Shown here one piece after another: positions 30,001 through 36,887 of a stretch of DNA of 64,000 nucleotides. Origin of the DNA: Symbiodinium natans (lineage: Eukaryota > Sar > Dinophyceae > Suessiales > Symbiodiniaceae); contig CAJNDS010000053.1 of the NCBI GenBank assembly GCA_905221605.1, positions 81,001-145,000 of the forward strand, given 5' to 3'. A program made the position numbers and the translations under genes. Numbering within the stretch: position 1 is the stretch's first letter; each line of letters begins with the position of its first letter. The notes beneath the pieces are model-generated. The model was not told the origin of the DNA. It did not search any database and worked only from the letters and a program-made list of their open reading frames with translations.

Positions 30001-32930
30001 CCTGAACCCTAAACCCTAAACCCTAAACCCTAAACCCTGCACCCTAACCCTAAGCTTGTGAGGCTTTGCAGGCCCAGTGGCCCGGAGACGCTCGAGCTTA
30101 TGCCCGCAAAGTGTTGGTCAAAACACTGAACCCCGCACCCTGCACCCTAAACCCTAAACCCTAAACCCTAAACCCTAAACCCTAAACCCTAAACCCTAAA
30201 CGTCGGGGGACGTGCAGCCTGAGAGTGTTGGCCAGGTGGAGGGTCACATCAAGTCCAGCAAGAACCGGCTGGAGAACGTCAAGGCCCTTGTGCCCTAAAC
30301 CCCGAAGCCTAAAACCTAAACCCTAAACCCTAAACCTTTAAACCCTAAACCCGTAAACCCTAAGCCCTAAGATTGGATGTGGTAGGACTTTGGTTTTGAG
30401 GTGTTTTCGGGAAGCCGAGGGTGTTATTGTTATTGTTATGATTGTTATCATTATTGTTGTTGTTATTATTATCTTTATTACTCTTATTGTTGCTACTTTT
30501 GCAGGTTGAGAGGCCTGAAGCGGTGAGGGTGTAGTATAGGGGTTGGAATAATTGCTGATGGTATTCCCTTATGGCCCCTTAGTAATTATACCATAACTTT
30601 CCCCAACGCCCTATTCTAGTTATTAAGGCCCCTATATTTATTCGGGTTTCGGGCTTAGGGCTTCTTTCCCATCGGCAGAAGGGGCTGCAACTAACGATGC
30701 AGCATCCTCCTCGGAGCTCTCGTTAGCCCCAGACTAGCGACCCAAGTGTCTTCTGTGCCTCTCTTTTAGGGTTTATGGTCTAGGGTTTAGGGTTTAGGGT
30801 TCTGGACCATATGGGGTTCCGAAAATAGGGGTACCCTTTTTGGGGTCTACTCTATTTGGGGGTCTACAAGGGGCACCTTTTTTTGGAGATGCCCATATAG
30901 ATGCTCTGGCCTACTAGAAATTGCCTGGCGCTCCATCATATGTATCACATTCTCGAAGACGCGTTCTTTCCAAGATATCAGACTGCTTTGATTGACCTTT
31001 AACACGACCGTACTGCAACATTAAAAACATAAACGTAGACATAGACATAAACCTAACATACATAAATAGAACAAGTATATATATGTATATATATGTATAT
31101 TATATATACATACACATATATACATTTCATATTCAGAAAACTTTTACCTTTAAAAGACAAAAGCTACAATTTTAGAAAGGCTTTAGCGTACAACCGTATA
31201 CTTTTATCTAAATCTTTGTAGCTGAGTGAGTACACTTTACACTTTTTGGGATACTATAATCGCTACAAAACTAAAAGTGTACACTTTTGGGGGCTTATGA
31301 ACTCAGCAACTTAGAAATCATGAAACCCTAACCCTAGACCGTAACCCTACGCCCCAAACCCTTAATCCTAAACCCCGAACCTTAAACCCTAAACCAGGGT
31401 TTAGGCTTGAGGGTTTAGGGTTGAGGGACCCTAATGATGCCGCCGCGCAATGCCAGCACCAGCTGACCCGCTGCCGCACCGACATCGCGGCCTTCACGCG
31501 TACCATCGTCCGGGCGAAAGAGGCCCTCGTTCCTTTGCGGGTTTAGGGTTTAGGGTTTAGGGTTTAGGGTTTAGGGTTTAGGTAGGGTGTACAGGACCCC
31601 TTAGGCGTCCCTTTCTTAGGACTCATTAGGTCCCGAGAGAGCCCCATTGAACACTTTTCGGCTCTGTGACCTTTAAGGGTTCAGGGTTTGGGGTTTAGGG
31701 TTTAGGGTTTAGGGTTCAGGGTTTGGGGTTTAGGGTTTAGGGTTTAGGGTTTGGGGTTTAGGGTTTAGGGTTTAGGGTTCAGGGTTTGGGGTTTAGGATG
31801 TCTGAGCTTTCAGCTCAGCTGCTTCCGTGCCGAGGTGGGTGATATCAGCAACTGGCTGTTGGTGTACAGGCTTAGGATTTAGGGTAAACCCTAAACCCTA
31901 AACCCTAAACCCTAAACCCTAAACCCTAAACCCTGAACCCTGAACCCTAGACCCTAGAACCCTAGACCCTAGAACCCTAGACCCTAGAACCCCGACCCTG
32001 AACCCTAAACCTTGAAGTGGGAAGGACTTCTGGAGACTCCACAGCCCCTTGATTAAGGAATATTTCCTGAACCCATCTAAGGAACCTTCTACCCGGTTTT
32101 AGGGTTTAGGGTTTAGGGTTTAGGGTAACCATCTACGGAACCTTCTCATACTTTCAGGATTGGAGTCTCTGGGCTACACCCGGTATTTAGGGTTCAGGGT
32201 TCAGGGTTTAGGTTTAGGGTTTAGGATTTAGGGTTTGGGGTTTCGGGCTTAGGGTCCCGAGAGACAAAGTACTTGTGAATGTGAGGGGAGGGCCGGCTGA
32301 AAGAAACAGACTTCTTCTGCTGCACTTTCCTTTCCTGAGCTCTAAGTCGTACTTCTGCCCTAAACCCTAAACCCTAAACCCTAAGCCCTAGCCCTAAACC
32401 CTAAACCCTAAGCCTGAGACCCTGAAAACATGTCTCGAGCCGAGAGAAGCACCCGCAGGGCGAAGAGACGGGACTCTTCGGCTCTTGACTCCTGGGTAGA
32501 TTCTCTAAATGAACTTAAACCCAAAACCCTACACCCCAAACCCTTACTAAACCCTAAACCCCACACCCCACACCCCACACCCCACACCCCACACCCCACA
32601 CCCCACACCCCACACCCCACACCCCACACCCCAAACCCCAAACCCCAAACCCCAAACCCCAAACCCCCAACCCCAACCCCCCCCCCAAACCCCCAAACCC
32701 AAACCCAAACCCCAAACCCCAAACCCCAAACCCCAAACCCCAAACCCCAAACCCCAAACCCCAACCCCAAACCCCAAACCCCAAACCCCCAACCCCAAAC
32801 CCCAAACCCCAAACCCCAAACCCCAACCCCCAAACCCCAAACCCCAAACCCCAAACCCGAAGCGGGGAGGCCCCAAACCCCCTCGCAGCAGGCAGTGAAG
32901 ATGGCGGCGCAGACGCAGAACATGACCTGA
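12044..32930 (+). CDS. One-domain voltage-gated cation channel with EF-hand (gene span)
   Basis: About nineteen plus-strand islands, in DNA order, follow the plan of a voltage-gated channel: S5 ([16 protein letters not shown]), turret ([11 protein letters not shown]), pore helix ([14 protein letters not shown]), filter ([14 protein letters not shown]), S6 in two exons (TAFFFIIFI and [16 protein letters not shown]), a charged linker, an EF-hand ([12 protein letters not shown]), the stretch [12 protein letters not shown] to DIDELWDIL, a second loop ([10 protein letters not shown]), [34 protein letters not shown] and a coiled-coil tail ending in TGA. The filter LDSW resembles one-domain Na/Ca channels (NaChBac and EukCat type). 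Such channels sit in the plasma membrane; the EF-hand suggests Ca2+ feedback. S1-S4 were not found. Phases agree at most joins. Introns are mostly telomere-like repeats, with MITEs, a minisatellite and a cob fragment inside. Confidence 0.82.
12177..12295. mobile_element. Fold-back element with 39-bp arms
   Basis: The left arm runs CCAAAACCCCCTGAATTAAG and on to CCCTAAATTTAT; the right arm is its inverse with about five differences. Only about 40 bases separate the arms. The heptamer is embedded in each arm. No coding content. A short relative lies at 15420-15475. Confidence 0.75.
12633..12722. repeat. Dispersed repeat, copy 1
   Basis: Begins AGTAGAGTAGGTAACCTT and ends TACTGGACAACTGAG-like (here TAACTGGACAACTGAG). 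A second copy is at 14226-14325, 1.6 kb away, in the same orientation. Confidence 0.75.
12835..13188 (+). repeat. CCCTAAA array with variants
   Basis: About 50 C-strand heptamers (CCCCAAA, CCCGAAA variants), ending at the AG acceptor of the turret exon. Confidence 0.93.
13192..13263 (+). CDS. Channel exon, S5-pore turret
   Basis: Reads [16 protein letters not shown] and then EPGQLTAE. The acceptor is CCTAGCCAG. To stay in phase 0 with the pore exon the donor would be GAG before GAGCCT, a GA donor. A GT lies 14 bases later (GGGGG before GTTTAG) but would leave phase 2. The upstream C-strand array and the downstream G-strand array flank it closely. Confidence 0.65.
13738..13812 (-). repeat. 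TTTAGGG array
   Basis: About ten G-strand heptamers, then a T run. Confidence 0.95.
14226..14325. repeat. Dispersed repeat, copy 2
   Basis: Shares AGTAGAGTAGGTAACC, CATAATCCCA.AGGTTAACC and CTGGACAACTGAG with 12633-12722. It has a small insertion near its right end. Confidence 0.75.
14636..14680 (+). CDS. Channel exon, pore helix
   Basis: Reads [15 protein letters not shown], the classic pore helix. The acceptor is GGATGACAG; the donor is CAG before GCCCTG, a GC donor, in phase 0. Confidence 0.85.
14925..15060 (+). other. Open island with TIGFG string
   Basis: One frame reads [17 protein letters not shown] after CACCAG and before GTAGGG. TIGFG resembles a K-channel filter, but the residues that follow ([10 protein letters not shown]) do not, and other frames are equally open. 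It lies between two pore exons of the channel gene, so it is unlikely to be used there. Confidence 0.25.
15562..15609 (+). CDS. Channel exon, selectivity filter
   Basis: Reads [21 protein letters not shown] aligns with the TLESW filter of NaChBac-type channels: Asp is the likely filter acid and Trp the conserved aromatic. The acceptor is CCTGGCAG, the donor GGC before GTCCGA, with phase 0 at both ends, fitting the pore-helix exon. Confidence 0.87.
15913..16034 (+). CDS. Coding-like terminal exon that does not fit the host gene
   Basis: Reads [19 protein letters not shown], then [16 protein letters not shown] and SYRDWP to TGA. The acceptor is AACGCTGCAG. Codon choice is coding-like, but it sits in the intron between the filter and S6 exons, on the same strand. 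It may be an alternative end, a nested gene or a relic. A second, out-of-phase frame (15793-15996) is also open. Confidence 0.42.
16188..16420 (+). repeat. CCCCTAAA octamer array
   Basis: About 28 copies of the octamer CCCCTAAA, occasionally CCCCCTAAA or CCCTAAA. This is a homogenised variant of the heptamer. Confidence 0.95.
16507..16640 (+). repeat. Local direct duplication
   Basis: AGAGGACTGTAGGGTTGGCT at about 16527 recurs as AGAGGACTGTAGGGTTAGCT at about 16611, each after a TTTTTGG and a related 20-base segment. Confidence 0.7.
16905..16959 (+). CDS. Channel exon, first half of S6
   Basis: Reads [18 protein letters not shown]. The acceptor is CGCTGCTCAG; the donor is CTAG before GTGAAG, phase 1. 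Its last G completes a Val codon with the next exon. Confidence 0.82.
17360..17541 (+). CDS. Coding-like island inside the S6 intron
   Basis: After CCACTACAG two frames stay open. One reads [18 protein letters not shown]; the other [19 protein letters not shown] and reaches TGA. It lies between the two halves of S6, so it cannot be part of the channel mRNA. No family is recognised. Confidence 0.35.
17630..17686 (+). CDS. Possible terminal exon with CxxCxGxG
   Basis: A frame reads [19 protein letters not shown] to [11 protein letters not shown] has the CxxCxGxG form of DnaJ-type zinc fingers. It is very short, with no clear acceptor, so it may be chance. Confidence 0.22.
17735..17925 (+). repeat. 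CCCTAAA array
   Basis: About 25 C-strand heptamers with a few CCCCAAA. Confidence 0.95.
18112..18184 (-). repeat. TTTAGGG array
   Basis: Ten G-strand heptamers, 65 bases before the second S6 exon. Confidence 0.95.
18250..18326 (+). CDS. Channel exon, second half of S6
   Basis: Reads [20 protein letters not shown] and then [17 protein letters not shown] is the cytoplasmic end of S6 in protist Na/Ca channels. Of two AGs, the GTCGCAG acceptor gives the right phase (G from the previous exon plus TG makes Val). The donor is GGG before GTTTCA, phase 0. Confidence 0.87.
18330..18485. mobile_element. MITE-like element, GGGACC family
   Basis: AAGGAGGGACCCTTTCAAGG on the left and CCAGGTCCCTCCTTATGCCC on the right form imperfect inverted ends. 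Relatives lie at 46015-46140 and 48505-48620. Confidence 0.5.
19425..19460 (+). CDS. Channel exon, charged linker after S6
   Basis: Reads [12 protein letters not shown] after CTCTGCCTCCAG and before GCCTTT, a GC donor, phase 0 on both sides. The EK-rich helix is what follows S6 in these channels. Confidence 0.78.
19850..20185. other. AT-rich stretch
   Basis: Unusually AT-rich for the window, with repeated TATCTGTGAATAT-like words. Short frames on both strands are not convincing. An organellar or transposon origin is possible but unproven. Confidence 0.5.
20276..20385 (+). repeat. CCCTAAG array
   Basis: About 15 copies of CCCTAAG, a homogenised variant, next to CCCTAAC copies. Confidence 0.95.
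21180..21265 (+). repeat. CCCTAAA array
   Basis: About 12 heptamers ending 17 bases before an exon acceptor. Confidence 0.95.
21283..21318 (+). CDS. Channel exon, helix before the EF-hand
   Basis: Reads [12 protein letters not shown]. The acceptor is CGCTCCGCAG and the donor CTG before GTCCGC, phase 0 on both sides. It is the entering helix of the EF-hand and joins directly to QVDIDGSG. Confidence 0.82.
22207..22283 (+). CDS. Channel exon, EF-hand loop
   Basis: Reads [19 protein letters not shown] and then IGGFEMR. The 12-residue loop [12 protein letters not shown] has the Ca2+ ligands at positions 1, 3, 5 and 12. The acceptor is CGCGCAG; the donor is AG before GTTTTG, which runs straight into TTTAGGG. 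Phase 2 at the end does not match the next recognised exon, so an exon between is missing, or a GA donor after GGCTTC is used. Confidence 0.88.
22660..22710 (+). CDS. Possible short exon after the EF-hand
   Basis: Two readings are possible: [11 protein letters not shown] after GTCGCAG, or [10 protein letters not shown] after CTAAAG. The second has the phase needed by the previous exon. Neither is secure. Confidence 0.22.
23090..23213. mobile_element. MITE-like element, ACTTGGAGGTTCATGG family (damaged left end)
   Basis: The right end AGTACCATGAACCTCCAAGG matches the inverse of the family's terminal repeat, and the interior (GTTATAAGTACAGTT) matches the copy at 62940. The left end is replaced by a TA microsatellite. 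Confidence 0.6.
23407..23463 (+). CDS. Channel exon, [12 protein letters not shown] helix
   Basis: Reads [19 protein letters not shown]. The acceptor is CGGGAG after a C-strand array; the donor is AAG before GCCGGA, a GC donor, phase 0. In related channels this leads directly into DIDELW. Confidence 0.82.
23460..23650 (-). repeat. TTTAGGGG octamer array
   Basis: About 20 copies of TTTAGGGG with some TCTAGGGG, the G-strand counterpart of the octamer array at 16188. Confidence 0.93.
24003..24029 (+). CDS. Channel micro-exon, DIDELWDIL
   Basis: 27 bases reading DIDELWDIL. The acceptor is GGCTAGCCAG; the donor is CTT before GCCTCT, a GC donor, phase 0 on both sides. Confidence 0.78.
24200..24480. 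other. Unassigned unique stretch
   Basis: Unique sequence with a 67-codon minus-strand frame but no motif. I see no exon here. Confidence 0.45.
24591..24620 (+). CDS. Channel micro-exon, second loop [10 protein letters not shown]
   Basis: 30 bases after CCCACCCAAG and before GTGCTT, phase 0. It continues DIDELWDIL into an EF-hand-like loop (D.S..GEL.) and joins EFVHG in the next exon. The loop lacks a full ligand set, so it may be structural. Confidence 0.78.
24850..24956. mobile_element. MITE-like element, ACTTGGAGGTTCATGG family
   Basis: Ends ACTTGGAGGTTCATGGGTAG and its inverse TACCTGTGAACCTCCAAG, 107 bases apart, with no coding content. Confidence 0.75.
25101..25250 (+). repeat. Tandem repeat CCCTAAGAA (9-mer)
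   Basis: About 15 copies of AAGAACCCT or AAGAAGCCT, followed by poly-C. Related CCCGAAGAA repeats occur at 33100-33200 and 35820-35950. Confidence 0.88.
25370..25640. repeat. Dispersed module, copy 1
   Basis: Contains CTGCTGTTGCTTGAGCCTAC followed by CTTTCCAGGATCGGGACAG, which recurs at 26700-26780. It sits at the edge of the minisatellite and may be part of the same mobile unit. The frames over it are not convincing. Confidence 0.6.
25782..25904. mobile_element. MITE-like element inside the minisatellite
   Basis: CTTGGAGGTTGATGG on the left and the inverse GTGAACCTTCAAG on the right, with an interior GTTATAAG/CTTATAAT pair. A truncated left end recurs at 26083-26115. Confidence 0.65.
26660..26830. 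repeat. Dispersed module, copy 2
   Basis: Shares GACTGCTGCTGTTGCTTGAG and ACACCCTCAAGC-like words with copy 1 at 25370-25640. Confidence 0.6.
27428..27768 (-). pseudogene. cob: Mitochondrial cob (cytochrome b) fragment, nuclear copy
   Basis: A 340-base AT-rich island inside the GC-rich minisatellite. On the minus strand it reads, in three frames, [14 protein letters not shown], then [20 protein letters not shown] with WYFL, then [20 protein letters not shown]. These are the conserved HPDN..., [11 protein letters not shown] and P..NAGF... blocks of the C-terminal half of cytochrome b, a haem protein of complex III. At least two frameshifts break it, so it cannot be translated. Base composition changes sharply at both ends, where minisatellite units resume. 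This indicates a mitochondrial DNA insertion (NUMT). In dinoflagellates cob fragments are also scattered in the mitochondrial genome, so the source copy may itself have been partial. Confidence 0.88.
27770..28420 (+). repeat. GC-rich minisatellite, second block
   Basis: The same GGCAACCCTGGCGGG unit resumes after the cob fragment, about 40 copies, with a short interruption at 27945-28010. Confidence 0.93.
28500..28615. other. Hairpin-prone stretch
   Basis: GATCTGCTTGGCAAAGCAAG with CAGATC, and CGCCGCCTGGCGCGGGCGG, are two short palindromes. No RNA family is recognised. Confidence 0.35.
28619..28822 (-). CDS. Possible coding island, open on both strands
   Basis: Minus strand: a 67-codon frame with [20 protein letters not shown] and then [13 protein letters not shown], like a membrane segment. 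Plus strand: ATG at 28648 opens [20 protein letters not shown] to a TAA 47 codons on. Both use GC-rich codons. No family is recognised and the strand is undecided. Confidence 0.3.
   Translation of the reverse strand: MLATGLVVRPIYQNVKVMNNRPFSLLSFSRKVLIRIFILSTWFMPVTLVIFFVPILSTMAGLNVLNS
29052..29170 (+). repeat. CCCTAAA array
   Basis: About 16 C-strand heptamers leading into the EFVHG exon acceptor. Confidence 0.95.
29205..29252 (+). CDS. Channel exon, [16 protein letters not shown]
   Basis: Reads [16 protein letters not shown] after CTTCTGGAGCCAG. In related channels this is followed at once by DIL, which begins the next exon. That requires AAG before GAGCCACC, a GA donor. A GT donor nine bases on (29262) would add EPP in frame. 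Upstream it joins GELKAD to complete the second EF-hand-like unit. Confidence 0.85.
29372..29425 (+). CDS. Channel exon, [18 protein letters not shown]
   Basis: Reads [18 protein letters not shown] after TTGCTGAG; the donor is CAG before GCCGGT, a GC donor, phase 0. Start of the C-terminal coiled coil. Confidence 0.85.
30072..30110 (+). CDS. Possible channel exon
   Basis: Reads [13 protein letters not shown] after GGCTTTGCAG and before GTGTTG, phase 0 on both sides. It could be included between FENAVEQ and VEGHIK or skipped. Confidence 0.4.
30236..30283 (+). CDS. Channel exon, coiled coil
   Basis: Reads [16 protein letters not shown] after GTTGGCCAG; the donor is AAG before GCCCTT, a GC donor, phase 0. 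Confidence 0.75.
30420..30510 (+). repeat. GTTATT trinucleotide-like microsatellite
   Basis: TTATTGTTATTGTTATGATTGTTATC and relatives. Confidence 0.85.
30535..30636. mobile_element. MITE-like element, TATAGGGG family
   Basis: TATAGGGG left end and CCCCTATA right end, 102 bases, with ATTCCCTTATGGCCCCTTA inside. Shares ends and core with 47104-47205. Confidence 0.75.
30900..31315. other. AT-rich intronic stretch
   Basis: TATATATGTATA microsatellite and an inverted AGTGTACACTTTT motif (31225-31290). No exon seen. Confidence 0.6.
31457..31540 (+). CDS. Channel exon, coiled coil
   Basis: Reads [19 protein letters not shown] and then AKEALVPLR after CAATGCCAG. The donor CGG before GTTTAG lies in the first heptamer of the array; a GC donor at 31514 is an in-phase alternative. 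Confidence 0.72.
31814..31834 (+). CDS. Possible channel micro-exon
   Basis: LSCFRAE after GAGCTTTCAG and before GTGGGT, phase 0. It could extend to 31877 as [18 protein letters not shown]. Confidence 0.45.
32430..32495 (+). CDS. Channel exon near the C terminus
   Basis: Reads [17 protein letters not shown] before GTAGAT, phase 0. The acceptor may be CCGAG at 32444, in frame with the ATG at 32430 (MSRAE). If the ATG is used this would be the first exon of a separate small gene. Confidence 0.5.
32545..32860 (+). repeat. CCCCACA and CCCCAAA arrays
   Basis: About ten CCCCACA, then more than 25 CCCCAAA and CCCCCAA copies. They form the intron before the last exon. ORFs on both strands are repeat translations. 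Confidence 0.95.
32889..32930 (+). CDS. Probable last exon of the channel gene
   Basis: Reads [13 protein letters not shown] to TGA after CCCCTCGCAG, phase 0, fitting the previous exon. The minus strand reads [16 protein letters not shown], an alternative that cannot be excluded. Confidence 0.5.
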   Translation, partial: QAVKMAAQTQNMT

Positions 32931-33479
32931 CCCTGGGGGCGAGGGCCCCTTACAGGCCCCTTAGGTTTAGGGTTTTAGGGTTTAGGGTTTAGGGGTTTAG
33001 GGTTTGGGGTTTAGGGTTTAGGGTTTAGGGTTTAGGGGTTGAGGTGTTTAGGGGTTCAGGCTTTAGGGTTAGGGGCTCTGGCTACTTCAGCCCCCGGCCC
33101 CCAAAAAAACCCATGCCTAAGCCCGAAGAATTCCTAAGACATCCCATGGATCTCGCGGAAGCCCCAAGAAACCCGAAGAAGCCCACCAACCTAGTCTGCC
33201 GGCCCAACCCTAGACCCACAAGCCCTGAAACCCTAAATCCCAGACCCTCAATGCTGGAAACCCTATAGAAGCCCTGACAGCCCGAAACATTCCCAAGCCC
33301 TAAACCCTAGGACCCCAACCCCAGACCCCAAAACACCCCAAACCCTGGACCCTAGACCCTAAACCCTAAACCCCACAACCCCAAACCTCACACCCTACCC
33401 TGAGCCCTAATTAAACCCCAATCCCCTACACCCCAAACCCTAAACCGTAAGCCCTTAAACCCTAAACCCCGAACCCCAA

Positions 33480-33600
33480 ACCCTAAACCCTAAACCCTCA
33501 GACCCTAAACCCTAAACCCTAAACCCTAAACCCTAAACCCTAAACCCTAAACCCTAAACCCTAAACCCTAAACCCTAAACCCTAAACCCTAAACCCTAAG
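33480..33600 (+). repeat. CCCTAAA array
   Basis: About 17 heptamers. A further array covers 33693-33815. Confidence 0.95.
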
Positions 33601-33617
33601 CCCCAGTCACTTTGGGG

Positions 33618-33671
33618 GACCCGCCCAGATGCTTGCAGCCTCGGCCGCTGGCGAAGCCACGGTCTGAAAAG
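33618..33671 (-). CDS. Possible minus-strand exon
   Basis: On the minus strand, after CTCTTTTCAG, reads TVASPAAEAASIWA before GTCCCC. The plus strand also has an AG-bounded frame (PRPLAKPRSEK). Strand undecided. Confidence 0.3.
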
Positions 33672-35327
33672 AGTCGTCCCAGAGACCCCAAGCCCTAAAC
33701 CCTAAACCCTAAACCCTAAACCCTAAACCCTAAACCCTAAACCCTAAACCCTTAACCCTTAACCCTAAACCCTAAACCCTAAACCCCTAAACCCTAAACC
33801 CTAAACCCCAAACAGGCCCTGATTGAGGAATCTTCCCAGGACACTCGCATTGTTAAGGGCTTAGGGATGAGGGCATGTGGGCTTAGGGGGTTTTAGGGGT
33901 TCAACTTAAGGCGTTAGGGTTTAGGGTTAAGGATTTTTCCGGGGCTTTTTCAGGTCCCGGGGGTTTTGGGGAGGGTTTGAGGTTCTAGGGGTTTGCAGGG
34001 GCTTTGAGAGAGACTTCAAGGCCTGTGAAACTAAGGAATCTTTCTGAGAATTCTAGGAAGTCAAGGTTCAAAAATCCTTCCGAGAGTTTAGAGTTTCTAG
34101 GACCCAGAGCAGGCCGGCATTCCTTTTTTCAGGTTAGGGCCTCAGGAGCCCTCCTAAACCCTAAACCACGGTCTCTGTTTGTGGGGTGGTTTAGGGTTTA
34201 GGGTTTAGGTTTAGGGTTTAGGGTGTAGGAGGTGTACGAGTCCCTGTGCTGATTCAACAAACTCTTCCTTGAAGGGATATGGGAGTCTCTGCGGAAGTTT
34301 CACCCCTCTCGAAGTTAACCTGAACCCTAAAACCCCAAACAGCCCTGAAGCTTCACCATCCGCCTCCCCGCCGCCCCCCTCCCTCCCAAACAGAAAAGGC
34401 TTGAAACCCTACACCCGAGTGCAACCCTCTAGGCCCTAAAGCCTAAACCCCGACTGCATGCCCTAAACCCTAAACCCCCAGACGCCTAAACCCTAAACGT
34501 TACACCCTAACCTTTAAACCCTAAACCCTAAACCCTAAACCCCAAGCCCTAAACTCGTGCCCGGTGTTCAAACCCTTGCACGGCGTGAATTGGTGTATCG
34601 AATAAACCCATGGAGGACGAGCGCGGCGAGCGCAGAACAAGCCCAGCACGTGTGCTTCCTGCTATGGAGGGCTGTAGGGGAACCCTAAGCCCTAAACCAT
34701 GTACCCTATACGCACTAAACACCACTAAGCGCTAGACCCTGCGCAGCCAACCCTCAACTGAACCCTAAACCCTAAACCTTGACCCCAAAGCCTAAACCTT
34801 GAAGCCGAAAAACACCCTTCAGGCTCGCTCCTGTACCCGGACCCTAAGCCCTCGCAACTCTGAACCCCCGACGCCCAAAACGCCAACACCCTAAAGCCCA
34901 GCACCCTTCAGAATGAAACGCAGGTTCAGGGCTGGAAAAGGGTTGCCCAGCTTGAAAGTCACCGGGGGTCGAGGCCTAAACCCTAAACCCTAACCCCTAA
35001 ACCCTAAACTCTAAACCCTAAACCCTAAACCCTGAACCCTGAACCCTGAACCCTAACCCCTAAACCCTAAACCCTAAACCCTGAACCCTGAACCCTAAAC
35101 CGTAAACCCTAAACCCTAAACCCTAAGCCTTAATTGCGGAAATAGAACATTAAGTTCGAAAGGGCTCCCTACTCTGAACTAAGGTATGTTCAGCCCCAAA
35201 CCCTAAGCCCTACACCCCAAGCCCGGAAAAAAACCCTAAACCCTAAACCCTAAACCCTAAACCCTAAACCCTAAACCCTAAACCCTAAACCCTAAAGCCT
35301 AATTCCTAAACCTAAATGTGCCAAAAA

Positions 35328-35397
35328 ATGGCCGCGCGTCCGAAGCCGTTTCCGGGCGCCAGAATGGCGGGCCTTTGCTCGCCTTGGAGCCTGATAG
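35328..35397 (+). CDS. Possible first exon of an unrecognised gene
   Basis: AAAAAATGGCC opens MAARPKPFPGARMAGLCSPW, then SLI before GTCCCC (phase 1). It follows a CCCTAAA array. No family is recognised. Confidence 0.4.
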
Positions 35398-35499
35398 GTC
35401 CCCATGAAATGGTTAGGGTTAAGGGTTTAGGGTCGAGAGCGTCTATGGAGGTATGCCAAGGCTCGTGATGAAGGGTTTCTATGGCTTTGTAGGAGACTA

Positions 35500-35602
35500 G
35501 GTGGGATTTTGGGAACATTTTACATTTTCCTTCTTTGGGTTTAATAAGGGACCCTATATATAAACCTTTTTTCAGGGTGTTTAAAGGCCAACCCAGCAGC
35601 CC
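35500..35602. mobile_element. MITE-like element, GGCCAACCCAGC family
   Basis: The right end AAAGGCCAACCCAGC and interior TTTCCTTCTTTGGGTTTA resemble the fuller copy at 51998-52096, including a GGGACCCTATAT segment. Confidence 0.55.
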
Positions 35603-36470
35603 CAAAACCACAAGCCCGAAACCCCCAAAATCCCCGGGTCTCCAAAGACTATTTTGCTGTTAAAAATTGAAAAATCCCCCCCCCCCCCCGCCCCCCCAAC
35701 TTAAAAAAAAGCCTTGGATCTCCGAATTCCCCCCCATAGACAGCGCCTGTCCTGGGATGTCCCTTGCGCGCCATGGGGGCCAGCGTCAGCTATCAGGTGG
35801 CTCAAGCCGCATGAAGACTACGAACCCGAAACACCCTATGAACCCTGAGAACCCGAAAACGCCGAAGAACCCCCGAAGAACCCCCAAGCACCCCAAGAAC
35901 CCGAAGAACTCAAAGAACCCGAAGAATCCTAGACATTCCAAGAACCTTACAAGGCCAGGCCCTCAGCCCTCAAGCCCGGAGGCGATGAGGTTTGGGGGGG
36001 GGGGGGGGCGGGAGTATTCGCGAGTTACCCATTAAGAGTCAGTAAGTGGCCCTTGCAGCCCTAACACCCGAAAAGCCCTTAAATTAAGGGGTTTGCTGAC
36101 GGGGATTGCGGTTTTAGGGCTCTGCGCGTGCAGGGATTGAGGGCTTCCAAAAAGCCCCAAATCCTCAATACGTCCCCAAGCGGTAAACCCTTAAGCCCCA
36201 AACATTCAACCCCGAATCCCCCCTTTAAACCCCTAAACCTTAAACCCCTAAACCTTAAACCCTAAACCTTAAACCCTAAACCCTAAACCCTAAACTATAA
36301 CCTGTCAACCCTAAACCTTAAACCCCTGAACCCACAACCTTAAACCCATAAACCCCAAACCCTGAGCCCCGAAACCCTATCTCCACATCTTAAATTCAGA
36401 AGCGTTAAACCGAAGACCCCTAAACCCTAAATCCTAAACCTTCAAGCCCGAAACCCCAAACAAACTCCAG

Positions 36471-36500
36471 GTTGCGGGGCCAGCGTCTGTGGAGGCGGAG
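36471..36500 (+). CDS. Probable micro-exon
   Basis: VAGPASVEAE after CAAACTCCAG and before GTGAGCC, phase 0. Strong donor; unrecognised protein. Confidence 0.45.
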
Positions 36501-36887
36501 GTGAGCCACGGAGTGGGGTTAGGGTTTAGGGTTTAGGGTTTAGGGTTTAGGGTTTAGGGTTTAGGGTTTACGGGCCTGCGAGGGCCTGGGTTTTGCGTTC
36601 AAGGTTTTGGGGTTTGCAGTGTTCGGGTCCGGGATTTTGGGGTTTTGGGTTTAGCGCTTTTGGGGGTTTGGGGTCTCAGATTTGGGGTTTCGGTTTGTCG
36701 GGTTTAGGGTTTTGGGGTTGTTGGCGTCGGGTAGCAATCGGTTACTTTCAGCGGTAGTCTGTCCTAAGCCGTATATACTCAGGCCATTTTCCCCCCACTT
36801 CCGTTTCGATTAGGTTTTAGCAAGTAGGATAACTCTAAACCCTAAACCCCAAACCCTAAACCCTAAACCCTAAACCCTAAATCCTAG

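Noticed and set aside
32408-32930. ORFs of 97-171 codons rich in GFGVWGLG or NPKPQTP
   Set aside because: Translations of CCCCAAA and CCCCACA arrays; only the two ends (32430-32495 and 32889-32930) look coding.
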